From contig NZ_VFWZ01000006.1 of assembly GCF_006443095.1 (NCBI RefSeq), positions 62,001 to 126,000 of the forward strand: 64,000 nt of DNA, given 5' to 3'. Source of the stretch: Aquimarina algicola. GTDB lineage: Bacteria; Bacteroidota; Bacteroidia; Flavobacteriales; Flavobacteriaceae. The position numbers were made by a program, and so were the translations under genes. Under the pieces are notes generated by a model. That model made no database searches, was not told the origin of the DNA, and saw nothing but the letters and a program-made list of their open reading frames with translations. Below are positions 1-9,963 of the stretch, one piece after another (positions within the stretch are counted from its first letter, which is position 1; each line of letters starts with the position of its first letter).

Positions 1-1092
1 TATTATAATATTTTGCAAATGGATGCTATGGGAAGTTTTAGAGATCTCGTATATGATATCGGTATCTGTAATGCCATGCTAGAATACTTGAATGGTGATG
101 AAAATGTTGAAGATCGTCCAAATGAAAACTATGCTCGAGAATTGTATGAGCTTTTTACACTTGGTATTGATAATGATTACACCGAACAAGATATTCAGGA
201 AACGTCAAGGGCATTAACAGGATATGTAGATCGACAAGGTATTCCTTGGGGAGATATTATTCTAGATCCCACAAGATTTGATAATGGTACAAAAACAATC
301 TTTGGCAGAACAGGAAACTTTACCTACGATGATGTTATCGATATCCTTTTTCAAGAAAGAGAGAATCAGGTAGCTACTTTTATTTGTACTAAACTCTACA
401 GTTATTTTGTAAGTCCTACTTGTAGTGAGGCTATTGTTGCAGAAATGGCAAATACATTTATTAGTAGCGGGTTTGACATTTCTGAAGTATTGAAACAGCT
501 TTTCAAAAGCCAACATTTCTTTAATCAAGAAGCTATAGGAGCCATTATAAAGAGTCCTTGTGATCTTATGATTTGCTTTTATAATGAATTAGGTTTTGAC
601 CTTGGTATTATGGATATTAATGATTATATCCGTGGTACTGTGCGCATGCTGGGTCAGGATGTACTTAACCCTATCGACGTAGAAGGATGGCAACTTGATG
701 AAGATTGGATCAGTCCGGACCTCCTAATAGGAAGATGGGAAAGTGCACGATTTATTATCAATCGTGCAAAAGAAGCAGACATGAACCAATTTAGAGATTT
801 TGTTGTTGGATTACCAATAGGAACTGCTGCCGATGGAAATCTAGATGTATCATTAAGCGGCCCGGATGTAGAAATTGTGGTAAGAGCTATTGTAAATTAC
901 TTTTTTCCAAGAGGGATTCAAGATGATGTTATCTTTAATGAAATATTAGAGGTTTTTAAAGATATTTTCCCTCCTACCTATTACGAAATTGGAGGAAGCC
1001 CAACATGGGATCTTGGTTTTGCCGAGGTTTCAGAACAATTTTGTGCATTATTAGACTATATTGTCGATATCCCCGAATTCCAACTCAAATAA
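1..1092 (+). CDS. DUF1800 family protein, 5'-truncated by window edge
   Basis: The reading frame is open from base 1, so the gene begins outside the window and about 363 C-terminal residues are visible. The first codons (YYNILQMDAMG) align with YYNLLQLHALG in the complete paralogue at 3131-4591, confirming that the TTG at base 13 is not the start. The DUF1800 signature NENYARELYELFTLG is present, with SRALTG shortly after it. DUF1800 proteins are uncharacterised and usually sit next to DUF1501 genes, as here: the next gene starts 6 bp after this stop. The C-terminus IPEFQLK is identical to that of the downstream copy. The biochemical function is unknown; the family assignment is secure. Confidence 0.9.
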   Translation, partial: YYNILQMDAMGSFRDLVYDIGICNAMLEYLNGDENVEDRPNENYARELYELFTLGIDNDYTEQDIQETSRALTGYVDRQGIPWGDIILDPTRFDNGTKTIFGRTGNFTYDDVIDILFQERENQVATFICTKLYSYFVSPTCSEAIVAEMANTFISSGFDISEVLKQLFKSQHFFNQEAIGAIIKSPCDLMICFYNELGFDLGIMDINDYIRGTVRMLGQDVLNPIDVEGWQLDEDWISPDLLIGRWESARFIINRAKEADMNQFRDFVVGLPIGTAADGNLDVSLSGPDVEIVVRAIVNYFFPRGIQDDVIFNEILEVFKDIFPPTYYEIGGSPTWDLGFAEVSEQFCALLDYIVDIPEFQLK

Positions 1093-1098
1093 AATGCT

Positions 1099-2730
1099 AT
1101 GTGTGATACTAATCATTCTCAAAATATAAAGTCAAAAAAAGACGGTTCTTGTAATACCGAAGATCATAAAAAATGGAATAGAAGGTCTTTTCTACAAGCT
1201 ATGGGTCTTGTAGGTGGAGGCTCTATGATGTTGGCAAATACACCTCTTTCTGTATCAAGACCTTCTCCTCTATCTCTTGCCTTGAGTGAAGTAGAAAATG
1301 ACAACATACTGGTAATTGTTCGTTTACAAGGTGGTAATGATGGATTTAACACAATTATACCTGTATACGATTACGATACTTACGCTAATGCAAGACCGTT
1401 AATTAAAATTCCGCCAAGTGAATTTATAACGCTTAATGAAGATTTTGCTATGCCAAAGCCTATGAACAAGCTTGAAAGAGTTTGGGGTGACGGGCAAATG
1501 AAAGTTGTGCATGGTGTAGGATATGATGATTCTTCATTATCACATTTTAGAGGATCAGATATCTATGCTAATACAAACTTAGTCGAAGATGATCGAACAG
1601 GTTTTATGGGTAGATACTTTAATGAGATCTATCCTGATTTCTTTTTTAATCCTCCTGCAAGTCCTCCTTCAATACAAATTGGTAGTATAGGAAATTTAAT
1701 TTTCAGAGGACCTCAAAATGATTTCTCTTTTGCGGTTTCAAGTCCGCAAAGATTAACTCAAATTATAGAAAATGAAACGTTTTATAATTTGAATGGTCTT
1801 GCCAATTGTACTTATGATGATAAAGTCCGTTTCTTAAGAGAAGCTACAAATACTACGTTTAATTACGCAGAAGTAATAAGTGCTGCTTTTGAAAGATCTT
1901 CTGAATACACAGGAGGCACATATTTGGATGATAGCTTAGGAAGACAATTTCGTATCATATCGAGATTGATCAGAGGTGGTTTAGGAACCAAAGTATATCT
2001 GGTAACATTAGGAGGTTTTGACACTCATAACAATCAAATACAAAGACATCAAACACTACTAAATTCATTTTCTGAAGGTTTAAGTACTTTTTATGATGAT
2101 CTTACTGCTGCAGGCTGGGATGATAAAGTACTTACGATGACAACATCAGAATTCGGAAGACGCTTTAAAGAGAATGGATCATTAGGTACAGATCATGGTA
2201 CTGCAGCACCCACAATGTTTTTTGGATCTCCACTAAACGGAAATGGTTTTGTAGGAGAACACCCTGATATGTCTAGTCTTACTCGTGGTGGAAACGTTAT
2301 CGAGACTACAGATTTTAGACAAGTATATGCTACAGTTATGAAAGAATGGTTGTGTATAGACGAAGGCACTGTAGGCAAAGTTCTTTTGGAAGGGAGTCCT
2401 CTAGAATCTTTGGATTTAGGTTTTAATTGCTCAGGAACTAGTTCTTCTGGACTACCAACTGACGGAGAGAGCTTAACTCATATCCCTACTTACAGCGATA
2501 ACCAAACATTTATTACTATTATTTCGCCACAAACTACGCATATAGATGTTGAATTATTTAACGCGGTAGGACAAAAAGTAGCTACATTGAGCAACGATAT
2601 GTTGATGGAGCGAGCAGAACTCATTATTAATGTAAAAGAGGCAGCAAATACCAAATTAAGTACTGGCCCTTATATATATCGAATCAAAACTAACAGTGGT
2701 AACTTTAGTAAGTCTATCATTATTTCTTAA
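1099..2730 (+). CDS. DUF1501 family protein with Tat-like signal and T9SS sorting domain
   Basis: This 543-residue protein belongs to DUF1501, related to the alkaline phosphatase/sulfatase fold. Residues 27-32 read NRRSFL, a twin-arginine motif followed by a glycine/alanine-rich hydrophobic stretch, so Tat export to the periplasm is likely. DUF1501 landmarks are RLQGGNDGFNT, DSSLSHFRGSD, GGFDTHNNQ and TTSEFGRR. Roughly the last 75 residues (VELFNAVGQKVATL to YIYRIKTNSGNFSKSIIIS) resemble a T9SS type A sorting domain, predicting surface exposure or release. It follows the DUF1800 gene by 6 bp and is surely co-transcribed with it. The substrate is unknown. It has a full paralogue at 4597-6210. 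Confidence 0.92.
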   Translation: MCDTNHSQNIKSKKDGSCNTEDHKKWNRRSFLQAMGLVGGGSMMLANTPLSVSRPSPLSLALSEVENDNILVIVRLQGGNDGFNTIIPVYDYDTYANARPLIKIPPSEFITLNEDFAMPKPMNKLERVWGDGQMKVVHGVGYDDSSLSHFRGSDIYANTNLVEDDRTGFMGRYFNEIYPDFFFNPPASPPSIQIGSIGNLIFRGPQNDFSFAVSSPQRLTQIIENETFYNLNGLANCTYDDKVRFLREATNTTFNYAEVISAAFERSSEYTGGTYLDDSLGRQFRIISRLIRGGLGTKVYLVTLGGFDTHNNQIQRHQTLLNSFSEGLSTFYDDLTAAGWDDKVLTMTTSEFGRRFKENGSLGTDHGTAAPTMFFGSPLNGNGFVGEHPDMSSLTRGGNVIETTDFRQVYATVMKEWLCIDEGTVGKVLLEGSPLESLDLGFNCSGTSSSGLPTDGESLTHIPTYSDNQTFITIISPQTTHIDVELFNAVGQKVATLSNDMLMERAELIINVKEAANTKLSTGPYIYRIKTNSGNFSKSIIIS

Positions 2731-2760
2731 AAGAAAAAAGAAACAAACTATATTAAAAAA

Positions 2761-2791
2761 ATCCTGAATGTACTTCCATTCAGGATTTTTT
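2761..2791 (+). terminator. Rho-independent terminator after the first DUF1800/DUF1501 pair
   Basis: A perfect 10-bp stem (2761-2770 with 2777-2786) closes a 6-nt loop, is preceded by an A-run and followed by a T-run. It lies 30 bp past the DUF1501 stop. It separates the two tandem gene pairs into different transcription units. The rest of the 400-bp gap (2792-3130) has no gene that I can see. Confidence 0.85.
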
Positions 2792-2978
2792 ATGGTTTTT
2801 CTATAGTTGAAGAATGGTAATCTTTGACATCATGCAAATTTTAGATTCGTTAAAATACATGACGAATGTAAAAGTCTTCTATACATTTTTTAGCAAAAAT
2901 TCGGATTAAAGCCTCTGTAAAAGAGTACATTTTTAAAAAAATTAACACTTGAAAAACTAGTAAATACAGAGCACACGC

Positions 2979-3060
2979 AACATTTAAAAAACAAATATTA
3001 ACACTTATTAACATTCATTAACTTACTAAAGAATTATCGCACGAAACATTTAAAAAACAA
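2979..3060. repeat. 16-bp direct repeat upstream of the second DUF1800 gene
   Basis: The 16-mer AACATTTAAAAAACAA occurs at 2979-2994 and again at 3045-3060, 66 bp apart, each preceded by a similar GCACRCR/GCACGA context. ATTAAC-rich sequence lies between them. The pair sits 70-150 bp before the start at 3131, so it may be a pair of regulator sites or a local duplication. No function is shown by the sequence. Confidence 0.55.
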
Positions 3061-3130
3061 GAGCAATTAAAAGTTAAAGGTTTACGTTTACTATACCAAG
3101 ATAACCCGTAAACACAAATTTAACACCCTC

Positions 3131-4591
3131 ATGATGCCAACAGACACCTCTTGTAATGTTGCTACATTGTCTATTTATACCCCATCATCATCTAACCCTT
3201 GGAATAAACAAAAAGTAAATCACCTGTATCGAAGAATAGGGTTTGGAGCATCCTCAAGTATGATGACAGAAGCTCTAACAAAAACACCTTCTAGTCTAGT
3301 TGATCAACTTGTACAAGAAGCTTTAGATTTAGTTCCTACTGCCGCTCCTCGTTGGGGGTATTGGGTTAGAGATCAATTCTTAAGATCTTCTACAACCCCT
3401 CCTGAATACAAGAGGATATGGAAAACTCAAATTATAGACGATCTATCAAAAAATAACCTTAGAGATCGTTTAACACTATTTTGGAGCAATCATTTTGTTA
3501 CAGAAGAACTTGTGTATCAAAGCCCGGCATACATGTTTCAATATTACAATCTTTTACAATTACACGCGCTTGGTAATTTTAAAGCATTTGTAAAAGACAT
3601 TGGTCTTAGTTCGGCTATGTTGGTATATCTAAATGGTTTTGAAAGCACTAAAAATGATCCGAATGAAAATTATGCACGTGAATTATATGAACTTTTTACG
3701 CTCGGTGTTGATAATGGTTATGATCAAAATGATATTATAGAAACTTCGCGAGCCTTAACAGGATGGAATAAAGAAGACAAGAGATGGGGTCCAATCTTAT
3801 TTGACACAGATAATTTTGATGATGGAACTAAAACTATTTTTGGGCAAACCGGCAACTGGGGTTATGACGATGTCATAGACATACTTTTTACACAAAGAAC
3901 TGATCAAATAGCAAAATTTATTTGTAAAAAATTATATCGCTATTTTATAAGTCCTAATAGCAATGAAACGATTATAAATCAGCTAGCAACTACTTTTGTC
4001 GACAATGATTTTGAAATTGCTCCGGTGATGAAACAACTTTTTAAGAGCGAGCATTTTTTTGATGAAAAAAGTATTGGTGTTATCATTAAAAGCCCAATCG
4101 ATATTCAAGTATCTTTCTTAAAAGAATTGGATTTTAAATTTGCATCTAGTTTTAATGTCAATAGTATCGTTCGAGGAGGAAGCATCAATCTCGGTCAGGA
4201 TGTCATGAATCCAATTGATGTAGCAGGGTGGCAAGGTGATACTGATTGGATAGATTCTAGTTCTCTTACTACCCGATGGGACTTAATAAGTAGATATCTT
4301 TCTGCCGCATGGGTACATAATCAAGAACAGTTTAGAACCATTGCAAAAGAAATTATAGAAGGTAACTCTAATGATGTTGAGTTGGTATCTCGCTCAATTA
4401 TGGATTACTTTTTCTCTAGAGAATTAGTTAGTGAAACTGATTATAGCCAAGCCCTAGTTATTTTTAAAGATCAGGTTCCAGAAAATTATTTTGAAGACGG
4501 TACCTGGGATTTAGACTGGGATACGGCTCCTAGACAAGTTTTTCAATTACTTAAATTTTTAATCAAAATTCCCGAATTCCAGCTTAAATAG
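3131..4591 (+). CDS. DUF1800 family protein, complete paralogue
   Basis: This 486-residue DUF1800 protein is the full-length counterpart of the truncated gene at the window start. It carries HLYRRIGFGAS near the N-terminus, FWSNHFV, and PNENYARELYELFTLG. No clear signal peptide is visible, so the compartment is uncertain. The start could be the ATG at 3131 or the adjacent ATG at 3134. It is followed after 5 bp by a DUF1501 gene. Compared with copy 1 the order, spacing and C-terminal IPEFQLK are kept while many residues differ, so the duplication is not recent. Enzymatic role unknown. Confidence 0.93.
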   Translation: MMPTDTSCNVATLSIYTPSSSNPWNKQKVNHLYRRIGFGASSSMMTEALTKTPSSLVDQLVQEALDLVPTAAPRWGYWVRDQFLRSSTTPPEYKRIWKTQIIDDLSKNNLRDRLTLFWSNHFVTEELVYQSPAYMFQYYNLLQLHALGNFKAFVKDIGLSSAMLVYLNGFESTKNDPNENYARELYELFTLGVDNGYDQNDIIETSRALTGWNKEDKRWGPILFDTDNFDDGTKTIFGQTGNWGYDDVIDILFTQRTDQIAKFICKKLYRYFISPNSNETIINQLATTFVDNDFEIAPVMKQLFKSEHFFDEKSIGVIIKSPIDIQVSFLKELDFKFASSFNVNSIVRGGSINLGQDVMNPIDVAGWQGDTDWIDSSSLTTRWDLISRYLSAAWVHNQEQFRTIAKEIIEGNSNDVELVSRSIMDYFFSRELVSETDYSQALVIFKDQVPENYFEDGTWDLDWDTAPRQVFQLLKFLIKIPEFQLK

Positions 4592-4596
4592 TAACT

Positions 4597-6210
4597 ATGT
4601 GTAATACTCATCATAATAAAATAAAACAAAATAACGCAGGTTGTAACCATCAAGATCATAAAAAATGGAACAGGCGTTCGTTCTTACAAGCATTAGGAAT
4701 GGTTGGTGGAGGAGCTGTTACATTTGCTAATACTGCCCTATCGGTAGTAAAACCTTCTCCTCTATCAGTTGCACTAAACGAATCTGAAACAGATCGTGTG
4801 CTTATTTTAATACGGTTAAAGGGAGGTAACGATGGACTCAATACCATAGTACCCATTAATCAATATGATACTTATGCAAACGCTCGCCCATCTATTCGAA
4901 TAAAAGAGGACCAGTTATTCAATCTTGATAGTAACTTCGGAATGCCTAATTATGCACAAAAATTGGAGCGCATGTGGGGGGATGGAAAAATGAAAGTCGT
5001 GCATGGGGTTGGATATAATGACTCATCCTTATCACATTTCAAAGGATCAGATATATGGGCATCTTCTGATGTGACACGTACACAAAATAACGGATGGTTA
5101 GGTCGATACTTCGAAAATTTATATCCTGATTATCTAGTGAACCCACCTGAAAAACCCGTAGCAATTCAAATAGGAAGCAATGGTAATCTTATTTTTGAAG
5201 GTGATGATCTTAATTTTGCATTTTCTGCCGCAGATCCCAAAAAATTATTTGATATCGCTCAAAATGGAACATTATATGATTTTGACAACCTTCCTGATTG
5301 TACATATGGAGAAAAAGTAGGGTTTCTAAAAGGTGTGGCTAATACCACTTTTACATACGCAGGAGTCATTAATGAAGCTTATGAAAAATCTAATGATTAT
5401 GGTGATTATCCCGATAACAATCTATCCAGACAACTCAGTATTATATCAAGACTTATCAAAGGTAATCTTGGAACAAAAGTATATTTAGTTACCATTGGCA
5501 GTTTTGACACCCACAACGATCAACCGAATAGACATCAAGAATTAATTTCACAATTAACTGAAACAATATCTTATTTTTATGAAGATCTTGGTGATGCCGG
5601 TTGGGATGACAAAGTAGTTGCAATGACCATTTCAGAATTTGGTCGTCGAGTAAAACAAAATGGGTCTAATGGTACGGATCATGGTACTGCAGCTCCGGTT
5701 ATGCTGTTTGGAAAAGGACTAGAAGGTAATGGATTTATTGGCGAACATCCTGACCTAACACAACTTACCAAAAACGGGGATATGACACATTCTGTAGATT
5801 TTAGGCAACTATATGCTTCAGTAATGAAAGAATGGTTGTGCATTGACGAAAACCTAGTGAAACAAGTATTATTGGGAGAAGAATATGAGTCACTTGATTT
5901 AGGATTTTCTTGTAGTTCTAGCATCGAAAACCCTATAACTGATAACGAACAAATTTTTGAGCATTTGGTCACATATTCCGAAAACCAATCTTTCTTACAT
6001 ATCACCAATACAAAATCCGCCCATGTAGATATATCACTTTATAATTTAACCGGGCAAAAAGTAGCAACGCTTAGAAATGAAGTAATGATAGAAGGTAAAC
6101 ATATTATTAATATCAAAGAAGCTTCAAAGACCAATTTGGCAGAAGGATTTTATGCATACAGAATTGTAACCAACAAGAAAAAATACAGTAAACCTGTAAT
6201 GATTTTATAA
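4597..6210 (+). CDS. DUF1501 family protein with Tat-like signal and T9SS sorting domain, second copy
   Basis: This 537-residue paralogue of 1099-2730 keeps the same architecture: twin-arginine NRRSFL at residues 25-30, DUF1501 body with RLKGGNDGLNT, DSSLSHFKGSD, IGSFDTHNDQ and TISEFGRR, and a C-terminal T9SS type A-like domain (SLYNLTGQKVATL onward, ending SKPVMIL). It starts 5 bp after the DUF1800 stop and is probably translated from the same mRNA. No obvious terminator follows in the 196-bp gap before metG. The activity is unknown. The conserved pairing suggests that DUF1800 and DUF1501 proteins act together at the cell envelope. Confidence 0.92.
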   Translation: MCNTHHNKIKQNNAGCNHQDHKKWNRRSFLQALGMVGGGAVTFANTALSVVKPSPLSVALNESETDRVLILIRLKGGNDGLNTIVPINQYDTYANARPSIRIKEDQLFNLDSNFGMPNYAQKLERMWGDGKMKVVHGVGYNDSSLSHFKGSDIWASSDVTRTQNNGWLGRYFENLYPDYLVNPPEKPVAIQIGSNGNLIFEGDDLNFAFSAADPKKLFDIAQNGTLYDFDNLPDCTYGEKVGFLKGVANTTFTYAGVINEAYEKSNDYGDYPDNNLSRQLSIISRLIKGNLGTKVYLVTIGSFDTHNDQPNRHQELISQLTETISYFYEDLGDAGWDDKVVAMTISEFGRRVKQNGSNGTDHGTAAPVMLFGKGLEGNGFIGEHPDLTQLTKNGDMTHSVDFRQLYASVMKEWLCIDENLVKQVLLGEEYESLDLGFSCSSSIENPITDNEQIFEHLVTYSENQSFLHITNTKSAHVDISLYNLTGQKVATLRNEVMIEGKHIINIKEASKTNLAEGFYAYRIVTNKKKYSKPVMIL

Positions 6211-6380
6211 GTAATAAAAATTCTAGCTCAACTGTTTTAATTCTTTACAATTTACTTAAAAAGAGCATATTACAAAATTATTGTGTTTTATAATTTCAAT
6301 ATCTCTTATCGATGAGTTTAATGTATCTGTAAAATCTTTTTTTATATCTCAAAATCATATCGATTTATAGCAGTGTTTAT

Positions 6381-6388
6381 TACCTTTG
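6381..6388 (+). promoter_or_regulatory. Candidate Bacteroidota -7 box for metG
   Basis: TACCTTTG matches the Bacteroidota -7 consensus TAnnTTTG and ends 18 bp before the metG ATG. No good TTTG -33 element is seen 19 bp upstream, so only half of the promoter is supported. Confidence 0.45.
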
Positions 6389-6406
6389 TGCCTTTATTTT
6401 TAGATT

Positions 6407-8461
6407 ATGAGCACCACGGGAAGATATACAATTACAGCAGCATTACCATATACCAATGGACCAATTCATATTGGTCATTTAGCAGGTGTTTACGTACCTG
6501 CCGATATTTATTCACGCTATCTTAGAATTACCGGCAACGATGTTGCCTTTATTTGTGGTAGTGATGAGCATGGCGCTGCTATCCCAATGCGTGCCAAAAA
6601 AGAAGGAGTCTCTCCTAAAGTGATTATTGATAAGTATCATGCGATTATCAAGAAGTCTTTTTCTGATTTTGGAATATCATTTGATAATTACTCAAGAACT
6701 TCTGCTCCTATCCATCATGAAACGGCATCGGAGTTCTTCAAAAAAATGTATGAAGACGATAAGTTTATCGAAGAGACTTCAGAACAATTGTATGATCCGG
6801 AAGCTAATCAGTTTTTAGCGGATCGTTTTGTTACAGGAACTTGTCCAAAATGTGGTCATGAAGAAGCGTATGGCGATCAATGTGAAAAATGTGGAAGTTC
6901 TCTTAATGCAACAGATCTTATCAATCCAAAATCTACAATATCTGGAGCAAAACCTGTATTAAAACAAACAAAGCATTGGTTTTTGCCCTTAGACCAATAT
7001 GAAGATTTCTTAAAAGAATGGATTCTAAAAGGTCATAAAAAAGACTGGAAACCCAATGTATACGGTCAAATCAAATCCTGGATCGACGATGGATTACGTC
7101 CTCGTGCAGTTACCAGAGATCTGGATTGGGGAATCCCTGTTCCCGTAGAAGGTGCAGAAGGTAAAGTTTTATATGTATGGTTTGATGCTCCTATAGGGTA
7201 TATTTCTTCTACCAAAGAATGGGCTGCTAGAGAAGGAAAAGACTGGGAACCTTATTGGAAAGATAAAGACACCAAACTTGTACATTTTATTGGAAAAGAT
7301 AATATCGTTTTTCACTGTATTATATTTCCAAGTATGCTAAAAGCAGAAGGTAGCTATGTCTTGCCCGAAAATGTTCCTGCAAATGAATTTTTGAATCTGG
7401 AAGGCAATAAACTATCTACCTCAAAAAACTGGGCTGTTTGGTTGCATGAATATCTTGAAGAATTTCCTGATAAACAAGATGTTTTACGCTATGTCTTAAC
7501 AGCTAATGCACCAGAAACTAAAGATAATGACTTTACCTGGAAGGACTTTCAGGCACGTAACAATAATGAGCTAGTTGCCATATTTGGTAATTTTATCAAT
7601 CGTGTTGTGGTGCTTACTCACAAATATTACAATGGTATCATTCCTACACCGGATACTTTTTCTGAAGTTGATGAGCAAACTCTAAAAGAACTTAGAGCCT
7701 ACCCAGCAGTGATTTCTAGTTCTATTGAGCGTTATCGATTTAGAGAAGCCAGCCAGGAATTGATGAATGTTGCTCGCCTCGGAAATAAATATCTAGCTGA
7801 TGAAGAGCCTTGGAAGTTAATCAAAACCGACGAAGCACGTACCAAAACAGTAATGTATGTTGCGCTTCAGATCGCTTCGGCATTAGCAACTTTATCAGAA
7901 CCGTTTTTGCCATTTACCAGTAGTAAACTAAAACATATTCTTGATCAGTCTGCAATACAATGGAACGATGTTGCCAAAAAAGAGGTATTACTCTCAGAAG
8001 GTCATCAAATTCAAAAAGGAGAATTGTTATTCTCTAAAATTGAAGATTCAGACATCCAAAAACAATTAGATAAGCTAGAAGCCACAAAAAAAGCCAATGA
8101 GGCAGAAAACAAAGCAGTAGAACCACAAAAAGATACTGCTACTTTTGATGATTTTACCAAATTAGACCTTAGAGTAGGTATTATTGTAGAAGCAGAAAAA
8201 ATGCCTAAAACCAAAAAGCTATTAGTACTCAAAGTAGATACAGGAATCAATACCAGAACGATCGTTTCAGGCATTGCAGAACATTTTACTCCCGAAGAAG
8301 TGATAGGAAAAAAAGTAACGGTTTTAGTCAATCTCGCTCCTAGAAAATTGCGTGGTGTTGAGAGTGAAGGTATGATACTAATGACAGAAACTCCTCAAGG
8401 AAAATTAGTTTTTCTAAATCCTGACGAAGATGATGTAAATGCAGGTGCGGTGATAAGTTAA
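6407..8461 (+). CDS. metG: Methionyl-tRNA synthetase with C-terminal tRNA-binding domain
   Basis: This cytosolic enzyme charges tRNA-Met with methionine using ATP. At 684 residues it has the class I HIGH motif at 21-24 and a zinc-binding insert with CPKCG and CEKCG near residues 145-162. The KMSKS-equivalent loop, NKLSTSKNW, lies near 333-341, a known variant of KMSKS. The last ~100 residues ([12 protein letters not shown] through GMILMTE) are an EMAP/Trbp111-like OB-fold tRNA-binding domain, linked by a charged, alanine/lysine-rich linker. Length and architecture are those of a full MetRS of the Bacteroidota type. It appears to be monocistronic, with a plausible -7 box just upstream. Confidence 0.98.
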   Translation: MSTTGRYTITAALPYTNGPIHIGHLAGVYVPADIYSRYLRITGNDVAFICGSDEHGAAIPMRAKKEGVSPKVIIDKYHAIIKKSFSDFGISFDNYSRTSAPIHHETASEFFKKMYEDDKFIEETSEQLYDPEANQFLADRFVTGTCPKCGHEEAYGDQCEKCGSSLNATDLINPKSTISGAKPVLKQTKHWFLPLDQYEDFLKEWILKGHKKDWKPNVYGQIKSWIDDGLRPRAVTRDLDWGIPVPVEGAEGKVLYVWFDAPIGYISSTKEWAAREGKDWEPYWKDKDTKLVHFIGKDNIVFHCIIFPSMLKAEGSYVLPENVPANEFLNLEGNKLSTSKNWAVWLHEYLEEFPDKQDVLRYVLTANAPETKDNDFTWKDFQARNNNELVAIFGNFINRVVVLTHKYYNGIIPTPDTFSEVDEQTLKELRAYPAVISSSIERYRFREASQELMNVARLGNKYLADEEPWKLIKTDEARTKTVMYVALQIASALATLSEPFLPFTSSKLKHILDQSAIQWNDVAKKEVLLSEGHQIQKGELLFSKIEDSDIQKQLDKLEATKKANEAENKAVEPQKDTATFDDFTKLDLRVGIIVEAEKMPKTKKLLVLKVDTGINTRTIVSGIAEHFTPEEVIGKKVTVLVNLAPRKLRGVESEGMILMTETPQGKLVFLNPDEDDVNAGAVIS

Positions 8462-8520
8462 ATTAGCTTCTAAGGTAACATAATCAATATATCATACATT
8501 AATAAGAAAATTCTTATTTA

Positions 8521-9951
8521 ATGAAAAAAAATACTTTTGCTATATTCTTAGTTTTTTCAATTATATTTTCTTCTACTTCACAAGAAAAAGTTTTTGAAAT
8601 ACACGAAAGTTCCTTTAATCCTATTGGCAAGTCTAAAGAATCTTTTTCTGTACCTAATCAAAGAAAAACTGACGTAATGCTTCTGATAAAGGAGAAAATG
8701 AGAAATATGGCCTATTTACTTGATATAAACTATAAAATCAAGTCAAGTATATTTTCTGAAAAACTACCTAAAAATTATTCTGATTTACTTGGATATAACA
8801 TACAAGGAAATACGTATTGTATATTTTTTAGTAACAGTAAAAATACCAAATATGGAGTTCAAATCTTTGATTTTGAAAATAAAACATCAAGTATTCAACT
8901 ATTAGATTTTAAAATAAAAAAAGAATCGTTTGTTGAAACTATTAATTATAATAATAAATTTCACTTAATAACAATCAGTAACAATACTTCTGATTTAAAC
9001 ATTTATACATTCAATCAAAATTTTGAATTTCAAAAAAATACAATCTCACTAAAAGAGTTAGAATATGAAAATTCGATTGATGGTTCAATAGTAACCGCTT
9101 ATGATAAGCTTATGCAGTATGATATATCCAAAGTTGAAAGTAATGTGCCGAACGCCATAGAAGTAACTTCAAAAAAAATTAAACTATACCTACAAGACGA
9201 TCAGTTACTCTTAACTTTTGATCACAGAAGTAAAGAAACGCATATTTATCATATTAATCTAGAATCTTTTACATCAACATATCAAGCGATAGCTAAACCT
9301 TCTAAGATGGAGAAAGGCTATAAGATTAGTAATTCTTATATTTATTATAATAAGATATTTCAGATAGCGAGCTCTCCAAAAAAAATGAGGTTTACAATTA
9401 AAAAACTGGAGACTGGAAAACTTATTAAAGAATATGTGGTAAAACAAAAAGACTCTATTACTTTTAAAAATTCTCCTATTATACAAGATGGTTTTAGTTT
9501 CTTCACTGATTCTTCTAATAAGGTTAGGAAAATGGAAAAAACTTCAAAATATTTGAGAAAAATATCGCTTTCCGATATAGGGATTTCTGCCTATAAAATT
9601 AATAATAAATTTAACCTTAGACTAGGCAGTTTTAAAGAAGTACAAAGTGGAGGTGCTCCTATGCCAGGATTTCAAGGAATGCCCATTACTTCTGTAGGAG
9701 GATTTAATTTGATGTTTAATGGGTATCATAGCTATACTTCTGCTACATCAACATACATAAACTGCTTATTTGATGACAATTTCGAGCACTTAGAAGGAAA
9801 AGTTGAAGAAAATGTTTATGATAAGATAAAGAAATTTGAAAATGAGTTAAAGAGTAAACCAAAAGCAATCAATATTTTTACTCATAAAGACCGATTTTAC
9901 TATGGTTTCTATGATAAGGAAAAGAAAAATTACGAAATATATAAGTTCTGA
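8521..9951 (+). CDS. Secreted protein of unknown function
   Basis: This 476-residue protein opens with a classical signal peptide (MKKNTFAIFLVFSIIFSSTS followed by Q) and has no lipobox, so it should be periplasmic or exported. I recognise no domain. The body is rich in short beta-strand-like segments with alternating aromatic/charged residues (for example KYGVQIFDF, RFYYGFYD), which could be a beta-propeller; that is a guess. A glycine/proline/methionine-rich patch (GGAPMPGFQGMP) lies near residues 378-389. It ends 12 bp before the histone-deacetylase-like gene and may share its transcript. It is very AT-rich. Confidence 0.75.
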   Translation: MKKNTFAIFLVFSIIFSSTSQEKVFEIHESSFNPIGKSKESFSVPNQRKTDVMLLIKEKMRNMAYLLDINYKIKSSIFSEKLPKNYSDLLGYNIQGNTYCIFFSNSKNTKYGVQIFDFENKTSSIQLLDFKIKKESFVETINYNNKFHLITISNNTSDLNIYTFNQNFEFQKNTISLKELEYENSIDGSIVTAYDKLMQYDISKVESNVPNAIEVTSKKIKLYLQDDQLLLTFDHRSKETHIYHINLESFTSTYQAIAKPSKMEKGYKISNSYIYYNKIFQIASSPKKMRFTIKKLETGKLIKEYVVKQKDSITFKNSPIIQDGFSFFTDSSNKVRKMEKTSKYLRKISLSDIGISAYKINNKFNLRLGSFKEVQSGGAPMPGFQGMPITSVGGFNLMFNGYHSYTSATSTYINCLFDDNFEHLEGKVEENVYDKIKKFENELKSKPKAINIFTHKDRFYYGFYDKEKKNYEIYKF

Positions 9952-9963
9952 TAATAATTCCTG

